DNA of 64,000 nt from Alphaproteobacteria bacterium (GTDB lineage: Bacteria; Pseudomonadota; Alphaproteobacteria; CAJXXZ01; 1604HC): the NCBI GenBank assembly GCA_023898705.1, contig CP060235.1, positions 494,490 through 558,489 of the forward strand, given 5' to 3'. Shown one piece after another: positions 7,682 to 16,705 of this stretch (its first letter is position 1; every line of letters begins with the position of its first letter). The notes under the pieces were generated by a model. That model was not told the DNA's origin and did not search any database. It saw nothing but the letters and a program-made list of their open reading frames with translations. Both the position numbers and the translations under genes were made by a program.

Positions 7682-9070
7682 ATGGAGATGAAAATGAAAA
7701 AAGGCTTAGACCCTAAAATAGTAGTGCTCGGTGTAGGTGGGGCTGGATGCAATGCTGTAAATAATATGATTAAGTTTAAAAAAAGTGATTTTTTTAAGAT
7801 GGTGGAGCGTTCTAAAAACAAGGCAGATTCTGATTCACAAAAGGAAGTTAGCAAAGCAGCAAGCTCAATTAAAGACTCTAAAACTGAGCCACAACATAGT
7901 TATTTAGATGTGTTAAGCGAAGAACTTGATCAAAGCGGGTTAGATGATGACTTGGATTATATAGATTTCATAGTCTGTAATACTGATATTCAATCCTTAA
8001 ATAATTCACCTTGTGCTACCAAAGTACAGTTGGGTGTTAAGTCTGCTCAGGGTCTTGGTGCTGGTTCTAATCCAGATGCAGGAAAAAAAGCTGCTGAAGA
8101 AAGTTTAGGCACAATCATGGAACTTTTAGAAGGTGCTAATATGGTTATTATTACAGCTGGAATGGGTGGTGGAACTGGAACTGGTGCTGCTCCTGTTATA
8201 GCTCAAGCAGCTAAAGAGGCTGGAATTTTGACTTTGGGGATAGTTACCAAACCATTTATGTTTGAAGGTACTGCTAGAAATGCAACAGCTGAGGCAGGTA
8301 TAGAAAAATTAGAAAAAAGTGTTGATACTTTGGTAGTTGTCTCAAACCAAAACCTTCATAGTATTACTAGTGGGGATACTCCTTTTCAGTCAGCTTTTAG
8401 GATAGCAGATAGATTTTTAGCAGATTGTATACGAAGCGTTGTAAATATCATTAAAACTCCAGGGTTGATTAATGTAGATTTTGCTGATTTATGTACAGTT
8501 ACAAAAAATAGGAAAAATAAAGCAATGATGGGTAGCGGTATAGCTTCTGGAGAACATAAGGGAGCGAGAGCGGCTGTTAGTGCTATGTCCAATTTACTTC
8601 TAGATTTTGGAGATTTTTCATGGAAACATGTGGATCATGTGCTAGTTTGTATTACTGGTGGCAATAACTTGAGCATGGATGATGTAACTGAAGCAACTCA
8701 GAAAATTAATGATGAAATAGCTAGTGAAGCTCATATCATAGTTGGAGCAACATTCAAACCTGAGATGGAGGATCATATACAGATTTTTATCTTTGGAACC
8801 AGTAATGCTGATGTTTCTAAAAAGGAAATTGATGTTAATAAAGTATCTGGAGAGACGCGTGGAAAGTTTGCAAATTCAATACAAGTTCAGTATGAAAATA
8901 ATGAATTTATAGGAGAAAGACATTCTGTTAATGAAAAAACAGAAGATTATAGTCCTCATTACTCTAAAAAGAAGTGGTCCATTATGGGGTGGTTACGAGG
9001 AAAAAAACAGGATGATGAGGTGGAAGTGAAAGTTAGACCTGGATTCTTAAAGGATAAAGACAAAAAGTAA
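7682..9070 (+). CDS. ftsZ: cell division GTPase FtsZ with an internal insertion
   Basis: This is the tubulin-like GTPase that forms the division ring. GVGGAGCNAVNNM at residues 17-29, the tubulin signature GMGGGTGTGAAP at 160-171, and NTDIQSL confirm it. Residues ~32-90 form a charged, low-complexity stretch (KADSDSQKEVSKAASS..., then LDQSGLDDDLD) that sits where other FtsZ proteins have about nine residues between helix H1 and strand S2. The C-terminal linker ends in RPGFLKDKDKK, resembling the 'iPaFLrr' peptide that binds FtsA. At 462 aa it is longer than most. The reading frame is intact through the insertion. Confidence 0.93.
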   Translation: MEMKMKKGLDPKIVVLGVGGAGCNAVNNMIKFKKSDFFKMVERSKNKADSDSQKEVSKAASSIKDSKTEPQHSYLDVLSEELDQSGLDDDLDYIDFIVCNTDIQSLNNSPCATKVQLGVKSAQGLGAGSNPDAGKKAAEESLGTIMELLEGANMVIITAGMGGGTGTGAAPVIAQAAKEAGILTLGIVTKPFMFEGTARNATAEAGIEKLEKSVDTLVVVSNQNLHSITSGDTPFQSAFRIADRFLADCIRSVVNIIKTPGLINVDFADLCTVTKNRKNKAMMGSGIASGEHKGARAAVSAMSNLLLDFGDFSWKHVDHVLVCITGGNNLSMDDVTEATQKINDEIASEAHIIVGATFKPEMEDHIQIFIFGTSNADVSKKEIDVNKVSGETRGKFANSIQVQYENNEFIGERHSVNEKTEDYSPHYSKKKWSIMGWLRGKKQDDEVEVKVRPGFLKDKDKK

Positions 9071-9283
9071 TAGCGAAGTTTTTACTATAATTTTTATTTG
9101 TTTTAGACTTGTGCCCTTTAAAGAAGCCAACTACGATTATTTATGTTTTTAATGAAAGTTTGGCTAATGGGTTAAAAAATCACTGTTTCAATTACTAATT
9201 TTAAAATGCTAATTAAATGAATACACATTAGCTAAAGTCAAACTCCACAAAAGCAAGTAGTAGTTAAGTGAAAAACTATTATT

Positions 9284-10111
9284 CTATCTATTAAGTATGC
9301 TCAAGATTTCATCTAACTCTATATCATTAGAGAAGTCGATAGTGATTATCCCCTTTTTTTTCGAAGTCTTCTTGATACTTATCTTAAATCCTAGATGTTC
9401 ACTTACATTCTGAGCTATAGAGTTATACTCATCAGAAGCATTAGGTACATTTTCACTATCCGTATCATTGTTATTAGTTTCCTTGCTAACTTTGGCAATA
9501 CTAATGTCTTCCTTCAGTATTTTTCGGGCTATAGATACTACATCATGCCCTAAATTTTGTTTGGATAATAATATTTTTCCATGTCCAATACTAAGTTTAT
9601 CAGATAGGATATAATCTTGTACTTCAACTGGTAATTTTAACAGACGCATCAAATTTGCTATATGACTCCTGCTTTTTCCTACTTTTGCTGCTACTTCCTC
9701 TTGTGTAAAATTATGCATTGTCATGAGTTTTTGATATGCTTTAGCTTCCTCCATGGGATTTAGGTTCGCTCTTTGAATATTTTCTAATATATTAGCTTCA
9801 AGAATTTGTTTTTCAGACCAATTCACTATTCGCGCTGGAATTTTATCTAATCCAGCTATTTTACATGCTCTATACCTTCTTTCACCAGAAACAATTTTGA
9901 ATTTCTCACCAAATTTTACAACAATGATTGGTTGTAATACTCCAGTATTTTTAATAGTCATCGCTAATTCATCAAGCTTTTCTTGATTAAACATGAGTCT
10001 AGTTTGTAATTCGCTTGGAACAATCTGCTCAATATTCAAATCTGAATAATCAGATGCTTTGGGTTTTCCTAGTAATTCTTCTAAACCTTTACCCATACGT
10101 ATTTTATTCAC
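9284..10111 (-). CDS. parB: chromosome partitioning protein ParB
   Basis: ParB binds parS sites near the origin and loads the partition complex. The N-terminal ParB/Srx nuclease-like fold is visible (IVPSELQTR, then VVKFGEKFKIVSGERRYRACK), followed by the helix-turn-helix (FTQEEVAAKVGKSRSHIANLMRLL) and LSIGHGKILL. Length 275 aa is normal. The start overlaps the parA stop by four bases, so both come from one transcript with rsmG. No parS-like palindrome was noticed in the window. Confidence 0.93.
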   Translation of the reverse strand: MNKIRMGKGLEELLGKPKASDYSDLNIEQIVPSELQTRLMFNQEKLDELAMTIKNTGVLQPIIVVKFGEKFKIVSGERRYRACKIAGLDKIPARIVNWSEKQILEANILENIQRANLNPMEEAKAYQKLMTMHNFTQEEVAAKVGKSRSHIANLMRLLKLPVEVQDYILSDKLSIGHGKILLSKQNLGHDVVSIARKILKEDISIAKVSKETNNNDTDSENVPNASDEYNSIAQNVSEHLGFKISIKKTSKKKGIITIDFSNDIELDEILSILNR

Positions 10112-10869
10112 TCGTTATTCCTCCTTAAAAATTCTATTGCCAAATCCATGTAAGCCTTTGATCCATTACATGAAGAATCATATATTACAGCTGGCTTCCC
10201 ATAAGATGGAGCTTCAGATAGTCTTACATTTCTAGGAATACACACATCATACATATAAGATTGAAAACAGGTTTGCATGTTTTTTATTACATTAGCTGAT
10301 AAAGTATTTCTCTTATCGAACATTGTCATCAATATTCCCTCTATATATAATTCATTATTCCAATTATTCTTTACTGCTTCAATAGTTTCTAACAATTGTA
10401 CAATACCTTCCAATGCATAAAATTCGCATTGTACTGGAATGAGTATAGAATTAGCTGCTGCAAATACGTTGATATTAACCAAACTAAGTGTAGGTGGACA
10501 ATCTATGATTATATACTCATATTCATTTTTAATACTATTTAGGCTTTCTCTAAAAACATATTCTCTATTATTTTGAAGATTAAGTTCTAGATCTAACGCA
10601 GACAAATTTTTACTACTCGGCAAACAATATAGGTGTTTCAATTCAGTTTCTACAGGAAGTACACTGCTATAAAACAAGTTATAACTATTATTTGGATTAT
10701 CCCTATTGATGTTTAACGCGGTAGTAGCATTACCTTGAGCATCCATATCAATCAAGAGAACCTTTTTCCCTAATATGGATAAGCTAGCAGCTAAATTTAC
10801 CGCTGTTGTTGTTTTTCCAACTCCTCCTTTTTGATTTGCTACCGCCACTATTTTCTTTAAATTCAACAT
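10108..10869 (-). CDS. parA: chromosome partitioning ATPase ParA (Soj)
   Basis: This Walker-type ATPase drives segregation of ParB-bound origins. The deviant Walker A KGGVGKTTTAVNLA at residues 14-27 is complete, and LLIDMDAQGNAT and IIDCPPTL supply the remaining ATPase motifs. Length 253 aa is normal. Its first 86 bases are read in another frame as the end of rsmG, an unusually long overlap. The gene order rsmG-parA-parB is the common alphaproteobacterial one and often lies near the replication origin. Confidence 0.95.
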   Translation of the reverse strand: MLNLKKIVAVANQKGGVGKTTTAVNLAASLSILGKKVLLIDMDAQGNATTALNINRDNPNNSYNLFYSSVLPVETELKHLYCLPSSKNLSALDLELNLQNNREYVFRESLNSIKNEYEYIIIDCPPTLSLVNINVFAAANSILIPVQCEFYALEGIVQLLETIEAVKNNWNNELYIEGILMTMFDKRNTLSANVIKNMQTCFQSYMYDVCIPRNVRLSEAPSYGKPAVIYDSSCNGSKAYMDLAIEFLRRNNE

Positions 10870-11428
10870 CTTCTATTTTTACGATTGTACCTCTTATATG
10901 CCTATGATGAATAGTATACTTAAATTTCCAGCCTTTAGCTAATGCATCATCAATTTCTTTTTGAACGCTTTCAGATTTAATGAATAATCCACTTGTATTT
11001 TTATTCCACAATTTTTTGTTAGCAGCTAAACATTTGACTAATGGACCAAAACCTTTAGCTATAATCCACGACTGATTTGCCGATTCAATATTTCTTATAG
11101 AAGAAGCAACAACACTCATAGATAATCTGAGATTTTTAACTACTAGGTCCAAAAACGCAGCCTTTTTTTTATTTGTATCTACTAACAATCCAGATGCTCC
11201 TTTTATTCCCAAAACAATTCCAAGTAACCCATTCCCTGATCCAACATCTATAATAGTTGGAGTTTCCTCGATGAAATTCCATAAATAGACAGAATCTATA
11301 ATTTGCTCATCCAATTCATTAAGAAGTCTATCACTCACCAAATGCAGCGAATCATGATATTCACGTATCATATTTTTATAAACGAGTAGTTTATCTATTT
11401 GTTCATGAGAAAAAAATTTTTTAAGCAT
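10784..11428 (-). CDS. rsmG: 16S rRNA (guanine-N7) methyltransferase RsmG (GidB)
   Basis: RsmG methylates G527 of 16S rRNA. The SAM-binding motif IIDVGSGNGLLGIVLG is clear, with LLVDTNKKKAAFL after it and AKGFGPL later on. The family sequence ends at about residue 185. The last ~29 residues (from NSGGSKSKRR on) are polar and basic and are encoded entirely within the start of parA, so they may be a dispensable extension. An AATACT hexamer six bases before the ATG is a weak -10 candidate for the rsmG-parA-parB operon. Confidence 0.88.
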   Translation of the reverse strand: MLKKFFSHEQIDKLLVYKNMIREYHDSLHLVSDRLLNELDEQIIDSVYLWNFIEETPTIIDVGSGNGLLGIVLGIKGASGLLVDTNKKKAAFLDLVVKNLRLSMSVVASSIRNIESANQSWIIAKGFGPLVKCLAANKKLWNKNTSGLFIKSESVQKEIDDALAKGWKFKYTIHHRHIRGTIVKIEDVEFKENSGGSKSKRRSWKNNNSGKFSC

Positions 11429-11464
11429 TGTTAGAGTATTGCTTATTTAAGAAAAAAAGTATAG

Positions 11465-12043
11465 TTATTCGTCTATTTTCAGATCATTGACTATAAAAAA
11501 ATACTTTGAAACTAACTTTGCTAGCATAATAATAAAAACTATAATAATCACATTTATCCCAACGATATATTTAAAACTGAGACCCAATCCCTTAGTAAAA
11601 TGGCCTATTGTATAGCCCAATGTACAACTAAATAAAGCCCAAATAAAAGATGCAATTATGTTCAACAGAAAATATTTTTTTGGATTAACCTTAGCTACAC
11701 CAATCAAAAATGGACTGACTGTTCTTATACCATATATAAATCTACAAGAAAGTATGTAGGCCACTTCATTTTTTAATATAATAGGTCCGATTTTATTAAA
11801 TAGTTTACTGGTAATATGCCATTTATGAAGTATACTTTTGCCTAAGAAAAAACCTACATTATAAAAAATTTGCTCTGCAATGCAGGTTCCTAAAAATGAT
11901 AATATCATCAATTTATGCAATGAAAAAAAACCAGTTGCTGCCAACATACTGGCGGTCAATACGATAGATTCACCTTCAACCATTGAACCTAAAAACACAC
12001 ACAAATAACCATACTTACTTATTAAAGCTGCAACATCAAACAT
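11465..12043 (-). CDS. DedA-family membrane protein
   Basis: This 192-aa polytopic membrane protein has the DedA/VTT (SNARE-associated) signature: GYLCVFLGSMVEGESIVL near the start, FLGTCIAEQIFYNVGFFLGK in the middle, and the conserved RFIYGIRTVSPFLIGVAKVNPKKYFLLN re-entrant region, followed by hydrophobic helices. Members are thought to flip phospholipids or carrier lipids such as undecaprenyl phosphate; the actual substrate here is unknown. It lies between rsmG and xseA on the same strand with gaps of 36 and 122 bases. Confidence 0.85.
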   Translation of the reverse strand: MFDVAALISKYGYLCVFLGSMVEGESIVLTASMLAATGFFSLHKLMILSFLGTCIAEQIFYNVGFFLGKSILHKWHITSKLFNKIGPIILKNEVAYILSCRFIYGIRTVSPFLIGVAKVNPKKYFLLNIIASFIWALFSCTLGYTIGHFTKGLGLSFKYIVGINVIIIVFIIMLAKLVSKYFFIVNDLKIDE

Positions 12044-12165
12044 AGTATACTTATCATTTATAATAAATCAAAAATCAAAATAAACAATGAAATTTATATG
12101 TATAAAATTAAAAATGAATTAATTTATCCTCAAATACTAATCAATCTTGCTTTTTATCCAGCAAA

Positions 12166-13449
12166 TTAATTTTTTTTCGTAACATTAATGGAACCATCGA
12201 TAAATTCTAATGAAAAATTTTTAGGAGCATCAGATTTTTGTTTAATAACTTTACCATCAACATAGGCTCTACAAAATCCTCTGGATAAAGTGCTTTGATA
12301 GGATATGTTCTTCATATTTGATAGTAATAAATCTAACCTGTCTTGTTTTTTAACTAAATATCTCTCAAAATTAGCTCTTAAATACTCAAATTTATCATGC
12401 ATCACTGTAGAAAAAGGTTGCAAATTAAGTTTGATTTGTCGTAAAGCCTTCATAGTTGTAAATTGTTTTGACCAATATAAATTATATGCATAATTTTGTT
12501 TTGCAATTAGATGATGTAACTTTTGTTCCATTGGTAAGAACATCTCTGCTACTGGTTTAGGTCTTAAATAAAGTAGCTTTCTAGCAAATAGATTTTCAAC
12601 TAAGAAATGTACTTTATTATAAATTTGGTTAGTGATATAGCTAACTTTATTAATTAGTTCTTTTCTATCTGGTAAAGCAAGTTCTATAGCAGCCGTGGGA
12701 GTAGGGGCTCTACATGATGAAGCATAATCTACTAAAGTTGTATCAGTCTCATGTCCTATAGCTGTTACTATAGGGATAGAACTTTTTGCTACTGCCCTAA
12801 CTAAATTTTCGTCTTGGAATCCCCATAAATCTTCGAAGCTACCTCCACCCCTAGCCAAAATCAATAAATCAACTTTACAATCCGATTGTGAATTTATATC
12901 ATAATTATTAAAAAAATTAATTGCTCCTATAACGCTTTCAACCATTTCAGTTCCTTGTACTAAAACTGGATACAAAATCACTCTACAAGGATATCTGTCT
13001 CTCAATCTATGTATCATGTCATGTAACACTGATCCTGTAGGAGATGTAATGATACCTATGGTTTGAGGATACTTAGGAAGTTTAGGTTTCTTAGATACAT
13101 CAAATAACCCCTCTTTTTCTAGAGCTAATTTGCGTTTTTCAAGCACTTGAGAATCACCGATATGCTCAATAGACAAAATTATAATTTGGTATTTCGATCT
13201 GCCAGCGTAAGTAGTTATTCGTCCACAACAGACGATTTCCATATCATGTTGCGGCTCAAATTTAAGTTTTGTACTTGCCCAAGCAACACAGTCTATCAAT
13301 GCATCATCTTCTTTAAGAGAAAAATATAAATGGTTCATACGCTTTGGTTGACTTACAAACCCTCGAACATATATTTTGCTATAAGATGCTTCTAAAATTT
13401 GCCTTATAGACACAGATAAAGATTTGACATTAAAGCATTCTATATTCAT
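12166..13449 (-). CDS. xseA: exodeoxyribonuclease VII large subunit XseA
   Basis: This is the large subunit of the single-strand nuclease exonuclease VII. The N-terminal OB-fold (KIYVRGFVSQPKRMNHLYFSLKEDDALIDCVAW) and the catalytic domain (IGIITSPTGSVLHDMIHRLRDRYP, LLILARGGGSFEDLWGFQDENLVRA, PIVTAIGHETDTTLVDYASSCRAPTPTAA) are all present. Length 427 aa is normal. It overlaps the upstream RNase gene by four bases and is probably cotranscribed with it. The small subunit xseB is not in the window. Confidence 0.95.
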   Translation of the reverse strand: MNIECFNVKSLSVSIRQILEASYSKIYVRGFVSQPKRMNHLYFSLKEDDALIDCVAWASTKLKFEPQHDMEIVCCGRITTYAGRSKYQIIILSIEHIGDSQVLEKRKLALEKEGLFDVSKKPKLPKYPQTIGIITSPTGSVLHDMIHRLRDRYPCRVILYPVLVQGTEMVESVIGAINFFNNYDINSQSDCKVDLLILARGGGSFEDLWGFQDENLVRAVAKSSIPIVTAIGHETDTTLVDYASSCRAPTPTAAIELALPDRKELINKVSYITNQIYNKVHFLVENLFARKLLYLRPKPVAEMFLPMEQKLHHLIAKQNYAYNLYWSKQFTTMKALRQIKLNLQPFSTVMHDKFEYLRANFERYLVKKQDRLDLLLSNMKNISYQSTLSRGFCRAYVDGKVIKQKSDAPKNFSLEFIDGSINVTKKN

Positions 13450-15116
13450 ATCTGTCCTATCAGTTGATTATCTATAAAAATACACTCTTTTAGGTAAGTT
13501 GGCTCTTGCTTAAAGTAATTTTCTAGTTTTACCATATTATAAAATCTTGAATCATCTATCTTTCTGACAGTGGACTCAGGCAGAGTTACCTTATTGTTTA
13601 CAATATTTTCTGGATTCAGACTACGAATCAATTTTACATTCTCTTCACATGGATTTTCAGTTTTAATAGCAATTTGTGGCATAATGAACTTACCATCAGA
13701 AATCAAATGACTTACATCATCATATTTTTTCCATATATTATGTTTCTTAAATGCTATTTCTGGTGTACTGTCTAAAAATTCAAATTGAACTGACTTTTTA
13801 TGCTGACATTCTAGTTCATAAAGAAAACTTTTTTGCTTATTAAGCATATAATAAGCTAAACTATTACTACACTTGATCAAAATTTCTTCAACATTTTTAT
13901 CAGTCGACAATTCAATCAATTTTCTCATAATAACGCTCGCCCATAAGCTATCCTTAATAAAAAACCCAATTCCTTGACAATTACGACATTTTTCATGAAT
14001 AGAACTAAAAGTATTTTTCCTCAACTGTTGCCTAGAAATTGATAATAATCCAAATCGATTAAACTCTCCTATATTATTCTTTGCTTTATCATCATCCATA
14101 AATTTTTTCATCTCTTCTACAACTGATAAAATATGCTCTTTGTGATACATGTCTATAAAATCTATGACTATTAGACCACCTATGTCTCGTAATTGGATCT
14201 GGTATGCAGCTTCTTTTGCGGCTTCCATATTTGTAAGCAGGGCCACACTATCTATTGAATTGCCCTTTTTACATACACCAGAATTTACATCTATAGAAGT
14301 TAATGCCTCCGTATGCTGAATGATCATATATCCACCAGATGGTAAGTTGACCCTATTAGAAAAAATAGATTCAATCTGCTTATCAACGTTATAATCTACA
14401 AAAATATTTGTACCTGTGTGTTTTCTAGAATATTCTAAAATTTGCTTTGGAACGTCACCTTGGACTATAACTTCCGTATCACTTTTATAATGATCAATGA
14501 TGGTTTTTTCTATTACAGAATTAGATTTTAAAATTAAATGAGTATCCTTCATGCCTTCTGCTCTAATAATATCTCTGATCTTACACTGTAAATTATCAAA
14601 ATCTTTCTTCAATTTACTACTATCAGCACTTAGTGCAGCCTCTCGAAAAATAGTATGTAACTTAATATTATTACTCATGGATAAATTTTCATAATAATCC
14701 TTAAGCTTACTTCTCTCTGTCTTAGATGAAATTTTTCTTGACAAGGAGCATAAATTTTCTTTAAACAATATAAAAATCGTAAGAATAGTTTTGATTTCTA
14801 TGAAAGTCGTTAACATAGCTCCTTTATTATGTTTTTCATCCTTGGTAACTTGCACAGCAACGTACTGATTTTTTTCTAAAGTAGTTTTTGAGGAAGAGAA
14901 GGGCAGAAAACCATTTTTTTGAGCTCCATAATCTATAAAATAAGCTTGTAATGACTTCTCAACATGATCAACTCTTCCTAAGAATACGTCTCCAACACTA
15001 GAATAGTCTAAATCTGAATCTATAAAAAAATTGATTAACCTATCGCCTTCTACAATAGCAACATAAATATTTTTTTCATCACTTGTGTCTATAAGAATTT
15101 TTTTATTCACTTGCAA
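13446..15116 (-). CDS. rne: ribonuclease E/G family endoribonuclease
   Basis: This endonuclease acts in rRNA processing and mRNA decay. An S1-like domain spans about residues 38-110. The DNase-I-like core keeps both catalytic aspartates, D276 (TSIDVNSG) and D319 (LIVIDFIDM), with the spacing seen in E. coli RNase E, and the zinc-link cysteines C377 and C380 (KCRNCQGIG). It is 556 aa long and lacks the long C-terminal scaffold of E. coli RNase E, so it resembles short RNase E or RNase G. The start is a TTG; I see no in-frame ATG upstream. Confidence 0.88.
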   Translation of the reverse strand: MQVNKKILIDTSDEKNIYVAIVEGDRLINFFIDSDLDYSSVGDVFLGRVDHVEKSLQAYFIDYGAQKNGFLPFSSSKTTLEKNQYVAVQVTKDEKHNKGAMLTTFIEIKTILTIFILFKENLCSLSRKISSKTERSKLKDYYENLSMSNNIKLHTIFREAALSADSSKLKKDFDNLQCKIRDIIRAEGMKDTHLILKSNSVIEKTIIDHYKSDTEVIVQGDVPKQILEYSRKHTGTNIFVDYNVDKQIESIFSNRVNLPSGGYMIIQHTEALTSIDVNSGVCKKGNSIDSVALLTNMEAAKEAAYQIQLRDIGGLIVIDFIDMYHKEHILSVVEEMKKFMDDDKAKNNIGEFNRFGLLSISRQQLRKNTFSSIHEKCRNCQGIGFFIKDSLWASVIMRKLIELSTDKNVEEILIKCSNSLAYYMLNKQKSFLYELECQHKKSVQFEFLDSTPEIAFKKHNIWKKYDDVSHLISDGKFIMPQIAIKTENPCEENVKLIRSLNPENIVNNKVTLPESTVRKIDDSRFYNMVKLENYFKQEPTYLKECIFIDNQLIGQI

Positions 15117-15197
15117 GCATTCTATTACGCTTTGAGAACACTTACAAGCATCATAAATATGGTATATCCTACATAAAGAAAATAATTAAAGTATACA

Positions 15198-16547
15198 ATG
15201 GTAACAGATTCTAAAAAATTGTGGCAAAGCGCTCTGGATCCGACAGAAAAAATAAAAAAAGTACATCTCTTAGGAGCTGCTGGAGTAGGAATGAAAGCTC
15301 TTAAATTTTGGTTAGATAATAGTGGTTTTGAGGTTACAGGGACAGACGATTTTTATCATGAAGATTGGATGTTACCAAATTCTGAGATTCCCAATGCAGA
15401 CTGTTTAATTGTCACATCAGTTATAAGAAGTAACCATCCACATTATATTTGGGCTATAAAAAATCAAATTCCTATTTTCCATAGAGCTCACTTCATCAAA
15501 TATTTAATTAATAATAAAAGTATTTGTGTATCTGGCACACACGGCAAAACTACCACATCAGCTTTAACAAGTTGGATACTGTATAATACGCATCTTAAAT
15601 CGGCATTCATCATCGGAGATGAGCTTAAAAATTTATCAACTTCTACTCTATTTAGATCCGACTTCGATGTGTGTACTATTGAATCTGATGAATCCGATGG
15701 ATCCATGCAAAAATTAACTGGTTCAATTAATATAATAACCAATATTGATGAAGATCATATGGATTTTTATGCAAATGTAGACGAATTAATTTGCTCATTC
15801 CAAAACTTTTCTCAGAAATGTGCGCGCTGCATCATAAACTATAACTTAAGAGACTCCATCATTGGTTCAAATTTGGTTACTTTTAGCCTAAACAATGCTC
15901 AGGCTGATTTTTATGCCACAAATATAATTGAGTATAAAAATGATACTTATTTTGATTTAAATGGAAAACTAACGCTAAAAAATTTGAGGCTGAATATTAT
16001 TGGCTTATATAATGTAGAAAATGCTATAGCTTCAATTAGCGCAGTATTTGAATTTTTCCAACTTTTTAACATTTCGCTTAACAAGCTTGATCAAAGCATA
16101 AGAAAATCACTAGAGACTTTTGAAGGTGCAAAAAAAAGGTTGGACCTTTATAAAATTAATAATGTTACATATGTTTTTGATTATGCTCATCATCCAACTG
16201 CTATAATCAATGTTCTCAACATTTTTAAAAAACGATACAATAAAGTTTATTTAATTATAGAAGTGCATAAATATATTAGATTAAAACAATACTTTATGGA
16301 GTTAATAGATATTTTATCTCAAGCATATTGTGTTGGAATTTTACCTGTACACAGAGTTAATGAAGAGACTGATGAAGCATTAGAAGAAAATTTTTACGAT
16401 TTATTAAAACAAAAAACTATTTGTAAAAGAATTTATGACATACAAGATATTAAATCTCTTACCAATGAAGCTACTTCTCAAGACGTAATTTTGTTTTTAG
16501 GAGCTGGGAAAATAGTCAAAATGTTTTATGAATTAATCAAAAAATAA
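15198..16547 (+). CDS. murC: UDP-N-acetylmuramate--L-alanine ligase MurC
   Basis: MurC adds L-alanine to UDP-MurNAc, the first step of the peptidoglycan stem peptide. The N-terminal Rossmann motif HLLGAAGVGMKAL, the ATP-binding VSGTHGKTTTSAL, the ESDESDGS segment, INIITNIDEDHMDFY, and the Mur ligase C-terminal motif VFDYAHHPTAI are present. Length 449 aa is slightly below normal. With lysC and dapE this indicates that the cell still makes peptidoglycan precursors. It is transcribed divergently from the RNase gene across an 81-base gap. The related ligase Mpl is a less likely reading. Confidence 0.85.
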   Translation: MVTDSKKLWQSALDPTEKIKKVHLLGAAGVGMKALKFWLDNSGFEVTGTDDFYHEDWMLPNSEIPNADCLIVTSVIRSNHPHYIWAIKNQIPIFHRAHFIKYLINNKSICVSGTHGKTTTSALTSWILYNTHLKSAFIIGDELKNLSTSTLFRSDFDVCTIESDESDGSMQKLTGSINIITNIDEDHMDFYANVDELICSFQNFSQKCARCIINYNLRDSIIGSNLVTFSLNNAQADFYATNIIEYKNDTYFDLNGKLTLKNLRLNIIGLYNVENAIASISAVFEFFQLFNISLNKLDQSIRKSLETFEGAKKRLDLYKINNVTYVFDYAHHPTAIINVLNIFKKRYNKVYLIIEVHKYIRLKQYFMELIDILSQAYCVGILPVHRVNEETDEALEENFYDLLKQKTICKRIYDIQDIKSLTNEATSQDVILFLGAGKIVKMFYELIKK

Positions 16548-16705
16548 ATTATAGAAAAATTTGTTTTAGTTCTCGTTTTAAATAAAGCATTATTTTAGAA
16601 ATTATTGCTCAGGAAATTCAAGTCGTTTAAAGCGATTATCATGTTTTAACACATTTTTCAATATAGCTAAGAAGAAAATTTCATATTACTTTAAAGAGAG
16701 GTGCT

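Noticed and set aside
9071..9283. Origin or parS site between ftsZ and parB
   Set aside because: Only loose inverted repeats (AGCCAA/TTGGCT, GCTAAT/ATTAGC) are visible, with no parS palindrome or DnaA-box cluster.
16548..16705. Cobalamin riboswitch before the B12-dependent reductase
   Set aside because: The 158-base leader is AT-rich and shows no B12-box-like sequence or long stem, only a normal Shine-Dalgarno.
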